A DNA stretch of 12,283 nt from Synergistaceae bacterium. Its GTDB lineage: Bacteria; Synergistota; Synergistia; Synergistales; Aminobacteriaceae. Below are positions 6,689-12,283 of the stretch, one piece after another (the first letter of the stretch is position 1; every line of letters starts with the position of its first letter). The position numbers and the translations under genes are program-made. Below the pieces are notes generated by a model, which worked only from the letters and a program-made list of their open reading frames with translations, was not told where the DNA came from and did not search any database. Where the stretch lies: NCBI GenBank assembly GCA_009776565.1, contig WRNQ01000037.1:1-12283 (forward strand), given 5' to 3'.

Positions 6689-7789
6689 TCATCGCTGTAA
6701 ATTATTTTTTATGATACTGCCCGGGTCCAGAGGAACATATGTTGGGGAACCCGGCATATGGTTACTAAACCTGTCATATTCGTTTTTTCGTATATAGCTG
6801 TCGCGTGAATTATCAGGAATTATAATGACTTGCCAGGATGGATGAGCGACCAATTTACATTCTTGCCATGTGGCGCCGGGTGGTGAGATCAATTCAATGC
6901 CTATAAAGATATTGTCAAAGTTCTTTAACTCAGTCGGAATCATCGCCTTCTTGACAACTCCGCTGGCAGGGAGAAGATAGTCTTTGCCCAAAGCGCGGTC
7001 CCCTTCCCATGTCTCGTTACTTTCATACAACCACTTTTTTACATCACGAGGCGCAGAATCCTTAAGGTCGGTTCCAAGGACAATGCCAAACTCTGTATTA
7101 TCAGGCAGGTTCTCCGGCACACTGTAGCAAAAGTAAGGTATACCGTCTTCATATATTATTTTCATACTGTCGAGCAGCTCCTGATAAAGTGGTTCGGCGT
7201 ACTTCGTTATCAAATACCCGTATTCGTCAAACATATAATCCTCGTACACTGTCACCCGTCCCGAGTTAGCTTGCTCTTCGCCCTCCGTCGGCTGTTCGCC
7301 GTTCTCCGCTGCCACCCCTCCGCCATCTGCTCCAGCGACGCCTGCTATATCTACATACACAGATCTTGTGTCGTTGTCCCATCGCACCGTCGCGCCGAGG
7401 GCTTCAGCCGCAAACCGCACAGGCACATATGTACGGCTATCGTTTAGCACAGCTTCCGTATCCATTGACGGCATTGTGACCCCGTTGACCTTATATATCT
7501 TTTGCCCAATCATAAACAACACTGTCGTGCCATTGCCGTTAATTGTCACGTACTGGTTCACGTCATCCCATTCCACAGTACATCCAAGGGCTTCCACGAC
7601 AAAACGCACCGGAACCTGGGTCCTGCCGTTTTCATCAAGATACGCCGGCGCATCAGGGAAATTAACCTTTCTCCCGTTCACATACACACTTATCAATTCC
7701 GCCGCCTGCGCCGGAATCCACATCGCGCATATCACGCAAACCGCCACAAAAACCACTACTACAGTTGTTACTGTCTTTTTCATGTCCAT
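6689..7789 (-). CDS. Secreted protein with two copper-amine-oxidase-N-like (stalk) repeats
   Basis: This is a 366-residue Sec-exported protein. MDMKK plus a long hydrophobic core ends at AQA (27-29), a good signal peptidase I site. Two tandem stalk repeats follow (about 34-86 and 90-147), each with the hallmark VPVRF..EALG..V.WD (59-76 and 122-139). In the family these beta-rich modules are surface stalks and usually are not enzymes, despite the domain name. A Gly/Glu-rich linker (150-178) leads to a C-terminal half (180-366) that I do not recognise. Its strands include GIPYFCYSVPE and WQVIIIPD. The start is ATG 7789 or ATG 7783; a purine-rich AAGGAAGGG precedes both. It follows the WXG100-like genes and precedes the RHS unit, so it may act at the cell surface alongside secretion, which is inference. 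Confidence 0.85.
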   Translation of the reverse strand: MDMKKTVTTVVVVFVAVCVICAMWIPAQAAELISVYVNGRKVNFPDAPAYLDENGRTQVPVRFVVEALGCTVEWDDVNQYVTINGNGTTVLFMIGQKIYKVNGVTMPSMDTEAVLNDSRTYVPVRFAAEALGATVRWDNDTRSVYVDIAGVAGADGGGVAAENGEQPTEGEEQANSGRVTVYEDYMFDEYGYLITKYAEPLYQELLDSMKIIYEDGIPYFCYSVPENLPDNTEFGIVLGTDLKDSAPRDVKKWLYESNETWEGDRALGKDYLLPASGVVKKAMIPTELKNFDNIFIGIELISPPGATWQECKLVAHPSWQVIIIPDNSRDSYIRKNEYDRFSNHMPGSPTYVPLDPGSIIKNNLQR

Positions 7790-7828
7790 TTCCCTTCCTT
7801 CCTTTCTTTCTCTTCTCTTCTCTTCTTT
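7789..7828. repeat. 40-base homopurine/homopyrimidine tract in the leader of the stalk-domain gene
   Basis: The transcribed strand is entirely purine for 40 bases, with units AGAAG and GGAA repeated, ending at the ATG. The tract includes the ribosome binding site AAGGAAGGG. Such simple repeats can change length by slippage and so alter ribosome-binding-site spacing. The remaining bases 7829-7887 are AT-rich, and I found no confident promoter there. Confidence 0.75.
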
Positions 7829-7887
7829 ATTAATTTAATTGTTAATATATATTTAAAACCATCTCTCACGGTTTATCTGTCTTGTAG

Positions 7888-8166
7888 CTAGAGAAACCAT
7901 GCGTTACTCTCTTCATCGTCAGCTCTCTTTACTATATTGGAATGGCTCGTAAGTCTGGTACTCAGATTATCGTACTTTTTCATTATCGTTGATATCTGCG
8001 CTCTAATGCGTTTGTGTTCATCTCTAAAAGCAACCCCTATATCGCTATTCCATGATGACGAAACCTTCGATACACTATCTTCATATTTGCGATTTGAAGT
8101 GGATATCGCGTTTTTATTGTCACGCGCCGTATTCGCTAAATTCAGAAATTCATATGGCATAGCCAT
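7888..8166 (-). CDS. WXG100-like small helical protein (diverged motif)
   Basis: This 92-residue protein is helical throughout, with a central turn SSSWNSDIGVAF (about 36-47). The W is retained, but W-N-S replaces the usual W-x-G and a Gly follows three residues later. Size and helix-turn-helix layout fit WXG100/ESAT-6-like T7SS proteins, which work as hairpin dimers and as secretion partners. It ends in DDEESNAWFL. ATG 8166 is preceded by GAGGTGA at about four bases; ATG 8160 is an alternative. It begins 23 bases after the stop of another WXG100-like gene, so the two are probably co-transcribed and may form a heterodimer (inference). Confidence 0.75.
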   Translation of the reverse strand: MAMPYEFLNLANTARDNKNAISTSNRKYEDSVSKVSSSWNSDIGVAFRDEHKRIRAQISTIMKKYDNLSTRLTSHSNIVKRADDEESNAWFL

Positions 8167-8189
8167 TTTGTCACCTCACAATTCCCGGC

Positions 8190-8489
8190 TTACTGATATA
8201 GTTTAGAAGTGCTCCGCTCAAAGCTCTTCCTGGATTCAATCTGTTTGTTTAAATACCCAATCAAATAATCATTCTTTTCAATAAGGATAGTTAATACCCA
8301 CTTTTTTCTACCCTTACCGCCATATTCTTCACTATACGCGTCATAGGTCAAACCTTTCCACCACAGCCCCATATTACTAATTCCATCATCAAGTGACTTA
8401 TCTAAACCCTTAATGTTTTTTGTACAATCCTTGAGTGTATTGACAATGTTTTGAAGCTTTAAAAAATCAAGGGTTATTTCATCATTCAT
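8190..8489 (-). CDS. WXG100-like small protein (ESAT-6-like)
   Basis: This 99-residue helical hairpin has MGLWWKGLTYDAY at its centre (W44-K45-G46), the classic WXG100 turn. I chose ATG 8489 because AAGGAG lies nine bases upstream. A GTG at 8495 in the same frame is only three bases from that site and is less likely. WXG100 proteins are co-secreted substrates or targeting partners of type VII systems. Here the gene is flanked by two other small helical proteins, as expected for a Lap-like chaperone set serving a large LXG/WXG effector. The region between this start and the preceding gene is partly occupied by an out-of-frame continuation of that gene. Confidence 0.85.
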   Translation of the reverse strand: MNDEITLDFLKLQNIVNTLKDCTKNIKGLDKSLDDGISNMGLWWKGLTYDAYSEEYGGKGRKKWVLTILIEKNDYLIGYLNKQIESRKSFERSTSKLYQ

Positions 8490-8526
8490 AACCACTCTCT
8501 CCTTCCCAGCCAGTTTTTGAGTTTAT

Positions 8527-8580
8527 TTATATACCGTCATCCTTTAAAACAAGCCAATCTGCGCTTTCAAACTTTTTATG
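8527..8580 (-). other. Out-of-frame 17-codon continuation of the 105-aa gene
   Basis: One base beyond the T6 run at 8586-8581 (minus strand), an open frame encodes HKKFESADWLVLKDDGI and then TAA. Skipping one T would fuse it to residue 104 of the preceding gene, giving a 121-residue protein. ESADWLVL resembles ESNAWFL at the end of the WXG100-like protein at 8166-7888, which argues that this is genuine lost or slippage-controlled coding sequence. Alternatives are a sequencing error in the homopolymer, or chance. Confidence 0.5.
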
Positions 8581-8893
8581 AAAAAAGATCCTCAATCTCA
8601 ATATAACCTTCAATTGTCTTTCCAAGCCCGTTGATCATTGTCCTTAATTCTGTTACACCTCGTCTGGTTTCTGTTTCCAGCTCTTCACATGCTTTTGTTA
8701 GACTGGCGGCATCAATTTTCACATAGTTATGTTTATACATTGTTGCAGATTCATTTGCCGAAGCCCGTACTTTTGCGGTTATTCTCTCACGGTTCTCGAT
8801 TTCTTTAAGTAAATCCTCAGCGGTAGCGATAATTGCCCGCAGGTCTTTTAAATTGACAATGATTTTCCCTTTATTCTCTGAATTAGTTGCCAT
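8576..8893 (-). CDS. Small helical WXG100/Lap-like protein, probably frameshifted at its 3' end
   Basis: This 105-codon ORF encodes a largely helical, charged protein with no Trp and no W-x-G (heptad-like LKDLRAIIATAEDLLKEIEN, then LTKACEELETETRRGV). Size and position among WXG100-like genes suggest a T7SS accessory helical protein, similar in kind to the small chaperones encoded next to LXG effectors. ATG 8893 is preferred: GAGGAG lies eleven bases upstream, whereas a GTG at 8905 overlaps that site. The frame ends ...IEDLFS at a TAA just after a T6 run. A one-base skip there would extend the protein by 17 residues. Confidence 0.7.
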   Translation of the reverse strand: MATNSENKGKIIVNLKDLRAIIATAEDLLKEIENRERITAKVRASANESATMYKHNYVKIDAASLTKACEELETETRRGVTELRTMINGLGKTIEGYIEIEDLFS

Positions 8894-8901
8894 ATGCTTG
8901 T

Positions 8902-9021
8902 TCACTCCTCACCAGTAAGATACTGGGCAATTTCTAAAGTCTCAAGCGGCAAATTGCCGATACTACGAAGCCTATTACAAATCGCCATACAGTGAGCCTT
9001 CACCGCGCGTCTATATTTCAT
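8902..9021 (-). CDS. Small ORF (39 aa), unknown
   Basis: ATG 9021 opens 39 codons beginning MKYRRAVKAHCMAICNRL and ending ETLEIAQYLTGEE, stopping at TGA 8904-8902. It fills the gap between the membrane-protein gene (stop 9049) and the next small helical gene. The GAGGAG ribosome binding site of that next gene is formed by its last two codons, as is common in operons. The N-terminal half is basic with Cys11 and Cys15; the C-terminal half is acidic. The ribosome binding site is weak. An in-frame GTG at 9039 would give 45 residues. I do not recognise it. Confidence 0.45.
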   Translation of the reverse strand: MKYRRAVKAHCMAICNRLRSIGNLPLETLEIAQYLTGEE

Positions 9022-9048
9022 CCAATAGAATTCGCCCACTTAAATTTT

Positions 9049-9957
9049 TTATGTCTGCTCCGGGATGATGTACTCAATGGTTTCGTCATCCAGTATCCTG
9101 GCCTTCCCCTCTTCAATGTATCGGTTTTGAATACTCATCAAGTCCAACTCATAATCCGGATCGGCTTCTTTTTTGATAAGTTCATCAACCATTTCAATGG
9201 GCAGTAACCAAAAGCTGCAGGTGGGAAATAATTGGCTCCCCTTAACAGAATATTTGTAATTAATGTATATTGAGCTCAGTTTTATGCCATAATTAGTTCG
9301 CAAGCGTCTATTAGCGCTTTGATAAGCCCATTCAACATAGGCAGCAATTTCAGGATGTCTCCCGTTTGTATATATGCGAATTTCACCATCGTCTTCAAAT
9401 TCTTGTGACAGGTAATCTAATACTTGATCAAAAGCTAAAATATTTCCGGTTTCTTTCGTATAAAGTACAAGAGCTATATAAATACCATTGCTAACACCGT
9501 CAATGGTAGGTTCTCTTATATTTACTGGGTTATAATCCTGATTTTTTTCAGTTTGTTCAACAATTAAACCAAAAATAAAATTCTGAATTTCAAAATCTTC
9601 TCTCATTTTTTCTCTCTTCTGTTCCTCAATATTTTGAATTATTGTTAATGTGCCTACAACGGAACTGACAATAAAAATTGGCAAAATAATAATGAAGAAT
9701 ACTTTTTTGAATTGTTTATCATTAATTTTAAGTACGACAATTGCCAGGAGTTTTTTCACACTCTCAGTCTCTATTACTCCAATGTGTAAAAAACATGTAA
9801 AAATCATCACGACAAACGACAAGGAAATAATCACAATACCGATATTATCAATACTATATTTTGGTGTTATTATCTCATCATATGCTCTAAGTAACATGCC
9901 GATGATAAATATAACAATAGAAAAGGCTAATCCTTTCAAAGTATTCTTGTTATTCAT
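9049..9957 (-). CDS. Three-pass membrane protein with a large C-terminal domain, unknown
   Basis: This is a 302-residue protein. Hydrophobic segments lie at about 8-24, 38-60 and 87-109, followed by a 190-residue soluble domain. Lys residues cluster between segments two and three (68-85), so by the positive-inside rule this loop is cytoplasmic, the N-terminus is inside and the C-terminal domain is outside (inference). The soluble domain has mixed helices and strands and includes YVEWAYQSANRRLRTNYGIKL; I do not recognise it. ATG 9957 overlaps the end of the preceding gene by eight bases and has AAGGA nine bases upstream, implying translational coupling. A membrane partner coupled to the genes before it could be an anchor or an immunity-like protein. 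Confidence 0.75.
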   Translation of the reverse strand: MNNKNTLKGLAFSIVIFIIGMLLRAYDEIITPKYSIDNIGIVIISLSFVVMIFTCFLHIGVIETESVKKLLAIVVLKINDKQFKKVFFIIILPIFIVSSVVGTLTIIQNIEEQKREKMREDFEIQNFIFGLIVEQTEKNQDYNPVNIREPTIDGVSNGIYIALVLYTKETGNILAFDQVLDYLSQEFEDDGEIRIYTNGRHPEIAAYVEWAYQSANRRLRTNYGIKLSSIYINYKYSVKGSQLFPTCSFWLLPIEMVDELIKKEADPDYELDLMSIQNRYIEEGKARILDDETIEYIIPEQT

Positions 9958-10744
9958 TTTGTGCCATCCTTTTTAATGGGCTAAAGTATCCTCCCTTAAG
10001 ATCAAGAACAAATACCAGTACTTCCGGTGGCAATATTTCCACACTTGTATTTGCAAAATCGAGCTGACTATATTTGTCGCCAAACTTACTTTTTATCATA
10101 TCAATATAATCGTTTTTATATACATTCAACACTAGTACATCATCGGAGTATTTATTAGTTTCTTCTGTATAATTACTGAACTCCTTATAAACCACTCTCT
10201 GCTGTTCCTTGCTGAGCCTACAGTTTTCCAATGGAGTCCATTTGTCAGATCTTTCAGGATCTCCCTTTAGAATAAGTTCTACAAGCTCTTCAGGCTTCAG
10301 AACGTATTCTTTGCGGGTTTCTCCAGTACTCAGGTTGTGAATAGTGTGAATATCTGTTAGTCTGCAGTATCCAATCGTTTTTAGCATAACCTCAGAGTTT
10401 TCAAGGTCAATACTGGAAATTATCAATTGATTGCCTACTTCGGTATAGCAAATACGACCGCCAAGTAAGTCTATTCCAGCATAAAACGTCATCTCGTTTA
10501 AAAAGGCTTCTGATGCTTTTATCTGATCCATTCTTTTTATATAAGCCTTAACTTGCTCTATTGCAAAAGTTGCCAATGTCACTTGCCAGGAAGCAACCTC
10601 GGCGGAAGCCGCTAACACTGAAATAACTTTGTCTCTGGCAAGTTTTGTTGCTTCTTCCATCATTGAGCTGGCAATACTTCCACTGTTGATCTTACTTACA
10701 AAAGAATATGATGAAGCTAACATTGCGTTGGATAATCCTCTCAT
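9950..10744 (-). CDS. Unknown 264-aa protein in the WXG operon
   Basis: The first 75 residues are Ser/Ala-rich and helical (SSYSFVSKINSGSIASSMMEEA, then VISVLAASAEVASWQVTLATF), without a classical signal peptide. The remaining 190 residues look globular and alpha/beta, ending EILPPEVLVFVLDLKGGYFS...AQNE. No family recognised. ATG 10744 starts eleven bases after the previous stop but lacks a clear ribosome binding site. ATG 10723, with AGAGGA twelve bases upstream, is an alternative start eight codons in. The stop overlaps the start of the membrane-protein gene. Position directly after a WXG-headed protein suggests a functional partner, or an effector domain encoded as a separate chain (inference). 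Confidence 0.75.
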   Translation of the reverse strand: MRGLSNAMLASSYSFVSKINSGSIASSMMEEATKLARDKVISVLAASAEVASWQVTLATFAIEQVKAYIKRMDQIKASEAFLNEMTFYAGIDLLGGRICYTEVGNQLIISSIDLENSEVMLKTIGYCRLTDIHTIHNLSTGETRKEYVLKPEELVELILKGDPERSDKWTPLENCRLSKEQQRVVYKEFSNYTEETNKYSDDVLVLNVYKNDYIDMIKSKFGDKYSQLDFANTSVEILPPEVLVFVLDLKGGYFSPLKRMAQNE

Positions 10745-10755
10745 CGATGTATTTA

Positions 10756-11916
10756 TTACAATGGGCTTCCCATATTTGGCTTGTCAACAAATATGCTGTC
10801 AGCAACAAATATATCAGTGATTTTACTATTTTTGTCATGTTGAATACTAACTACAGAAGGTCTAGTAGAAGGATACTCAAAGATTTTTTTGTATAGGAAT
10901 GTATACTTTATGGATTCTTTCATTGAGAGGACATGCAGAATCTGCATTCGTTCAATATACTTGTCCCCCTTTTTTATCATGTCTTCACTAACCCCCCACT
11001 GCGCCCAGCATGTATTCGTCGCTACAAGTACGGCAATTTCCTCCGCCAATGCTGTAATAGCTTTCATTGTGCCGGTTTGGACACAGTCACAGTCAGCATA
11101 ATTCCCGTACATAGTAGACCAAGGGTCTCTCCATTTTAAATACTTATATCCATAAGAAATAAACTTCTCCAAATCTTCCGAATTATCCATTTCCAAAAAT
11201 AACATCGTCAGTGCCACCAATCTCTGGTCACCAAGAGTTTCTGGCTCAGTTTTCAACCAAGCTTCAATTCTTTCCCAGCTATAACTATCTGCAGTATTGA
11301 GTTCAGCTATGGCCCTATCGACCTCATACAGCTCCAAGTCTATCCGCATATCACCATTCAAAGGCTGTATCAAATTCTGAGACAGTATTCCTTGGTACTT
11401 CGGCGTTGCTTTCCCCTCCTGATCTTTAGACAAGGCAATTGGCGGAGTGGCAGTTTTGCTGAGGCTTGGAGACATCCCCTCAAATGTCATAGCTTTATCC
11501 AGTGCTGGTCCTCCCGCCGTCCCAATAACTGCTGCACCCGCAGCCCCAGCGGCTGTCCCCGCGCCCAGCATACTTATTAAGTTGAGTTTTGCAGGTGGCT
11601 TCATGTCATCATATGCAATATTGGCGATGTATGCTTCAATACTTTTCTCATCTTCTTTCTTGATTCGCGCAATGTCAAGCAGCTTATCACTTGATTCCTG
11701 CACAATGGAGGCCGCTTCATCAAGCAAGGATACGATCTCGTTTGCCCGCCTCACAAAGCCGTTTCTGGAATTGCCCTTCCACCAGGTTGCTGAATCGTCT
11801 ATCGCCGCTTTAATTTTTTTTGACTCTTTTCTAAAACCGTCCGCTATTGCGCTTATAGCTTTTGCGCTATTTTCGCTTTTTACGAAATCAAATGTCTCAT
11901 CTATATTTGGATTCAT
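10756..11916 (-). CDS. WXG-headed protein with glycine-zipper segment and unknown C-terminal domain
   Basis: This is a 386-residue protein. Residues 1-105 are helical with a SATWWKGNS turn (W46-K47-G48), matching the WXG100 fold. A Gly/Ala-rich hydrophobic segment with repeated small residues (LGAGTAAGAAGAAVIGTAGG, about 117-136) follows, then a Pro/Thr/Lys-rich linker and an unrecognised C-terminal domain (about 190-386) containing YADCDC (273-278). There is no signal peptide, so export would be through type VII secretion. ATG 11916 has GTGGTGA four bases upstream. A TTG-initiated extension to 11970 would overlap the preceding gene and is rejected. The glycine-zipper segment may insert in membranes, as in some toxins and secretion proteins. 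Substrate or effector status is inferred from the WXG head. Confidence 0.8.
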   Translation of the reverse strand: MNPNIDETFDFVKSENSAKAISAIADGFRKESKKIKAAIDDSATWWKGNSRNGFVRRANEIVSLLDEAASIVQESSDKLLDIARIKKEDEKSIEAYIANIAYDDMKPPAKLNLISMLGAGTAAGAAGAAVIGTAGGPALDKAMTFEGMSPSLSKTATPPIALSKDQEGKATPKYQGILSQNLIQPLNGDMRIDLELYEVDRAIAELNTADSYSWERIEAWLKTEPETLGDQRLVALTMLFLEMDNSEDLEKFISYGYKYLKWRDPWSTMYGNYADCDCVQTGTMKAITALAEEIAVLVATNTCWAQWGVSEDMIKKGDKYIERMQILHVLSMKESIKYTFLYKKIFEYPSTRPSVVSIQHDKNSKITDIFVADSIFVDKPNMGSPL

Positions 11917-11938
11917 ATAATCACCACACCTATAGCGC

Positions 11939-12283
11939 TTAATGCAAATCGTCGTACATCGAGCCAACAACTTGCGTTTCTATTATGTCCAATGGCATAT
12001 ACGGCCCTGTGCCCGCCACCACGCTCAAACCCCTGGGCGACGCCACGCCCTCTTGCGCAGGCAAGCCGTATTCGGTTAAGCTCGCTACATCAACGTCCGC
12101 TATGCCTATGCTGATTATGTAATCTCCATTCTTCATTTGCGCGTGTGTATACACCTTCATGTTTGTGGGATTCAATGTAAACGTTACCGTCGTCTTTTCA
12201 GAAATTTTGTATAAACGCTGACCGGCCTTCACAAATTCTACATATTTGTATTCTGTTGAGCTGTCTTTTGTATCCGATTCCTC
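11939..12283 (-). CDS. Unknown protein, 5' end beyond the window
   Basis: The frame is open to the right edge, giving 114 C-terminal residues. A GTG at 12232 is in frame, but the upstream 17 codons (starting EESDTKDSST) read as ordinary protein, so the gene most likely starts outside the window. The visible part looks beta-rich (TTVTFTLNPTNMKVYTHAQ, DYIISIGIADVDV) and ends GSMYDDLH. No motif recognised. Its stop lies 22 bases before the WXG-headed gene, which suggests one transcript. Confidence 0.65.
   Translation of the reverse strand, partial: EESDTKDSSTEYKYVEFVKAGQRLYKISEKTTVTFTLNPTNMKVYTHAQMKNGDYIISIGIADVDVASLTEYGLPAQEGVASPRGLSVVAGTGPYMPLDIIETQVVGSMYDDLH

Noticed and set aside
7368..7891. 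Plus-strand ORFs opposite the signal peptide and stalk repeats
   Set aside because: They are shadows of a gene with a clear signal peptide, two conserved repeats and a ribosome binding site on the minus strand.
11917..11970. TTG-started N-terminal extension of the WXG-headed 386-aa protein
   Set aside because: It would overlap the preceding gene, has Cys/Arg-rich sequence unlike a WXG100 start, and ATG 11916 has a suitable ribosome binding site.
1..12283. CRISPR array, tRNA, rRNA or insertion sequence
   Set aside because: No regularly spaced direct repeats, no cloverleaf-like or rRNA segments and no transposase-like frame were seen on either strand.

Overview
The window reads as a type VII secretion (T7SS/WXG100) effector region from a low-to-moderate-GC Firmicute, most likely in the class Clostridia. 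This rests on several small helical proteins carrying a W-x-G turn, a giant RHS-repeat protein whose N-terminus is a WXG-type helical domain instead of a signal peptide or PAAR domain, a secreted protein with paired 'copper amine oxidase N-terminal' stalk repeats (common in Clostridia), and AGGAG-type ribosome binding sites with ATG starts. No taxonomic marker such as an rRNA is present, so the placement is tentative. Every gene I accept lies on the minus strand and is transcribed from right to left.

Right half, in order of transcription. A partial gene of unknown function enters from the right edge (12283-11939). It is followed by a 386-residue WXG-headed protein (11916-10756), a 264-residue unknown protein (10744-9950) and a three-pass membrane protein (9957-9049) whose start overlaps the previous stop. 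A 39-codon small ORF (9021-8902) comes next. Then come three small helical proteins: a 105-codon ORF with no W-x-G (8893-8576), a WXG100-like protein (8489-8190) and a diverged WXG100-like protein (8166-7888). Spacing is tight except after the 105-codon gene. There a 17-codon continuation lies one base out of frame beyond a T6 run, suggesting a recent or slippage-prone frameshift.

Middle. After about 100 AT-rich bases and a 40-base polypurine leader comes a secreted two-repeat stalk-domain protein (7789-6689), followed closely by a tiny 25-residue hydrophobic peptide ORF with a good ribosome binding site (6675-6598). A near-consensus sigma-A promoter (6580-6552) then starts a new unit.

Left half. 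This unit encodes a DUF4304-like soluble protein (6480-5746), about 250 bases holding a short overlapping ORF and a 15-bp tandem duplication, and the 1779-residue WXG-RHS polymorphic toxin (5497-158). The toxin order is helical WXG head, hydrophobic linker, DUF6531-type motif, long YD/RHS shell, RHS core ending in DPDGN, a candidate PD-(D/E)XK nuclease, and a Gly/Ala-rich hydrophobic C-terminus. After its stop lie several strong inverted repeats and no recognisable gene before the left edge.

Working model (inference): the small WXG-like proteins act as secretion partners or targeting chaperones for the WXG-headed large proteins. The RHS protein is the contact-dependent toxin. The DUF4304-like protein, encoded upstream instead of in the usual downstream position, is the candidate immunity or accessory protein. 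The 386/264/302-residue cluster may be a second effector module with a membrane-anchored partner. No T7SS motor or channel gene (EssC/EccC type) is visible here.
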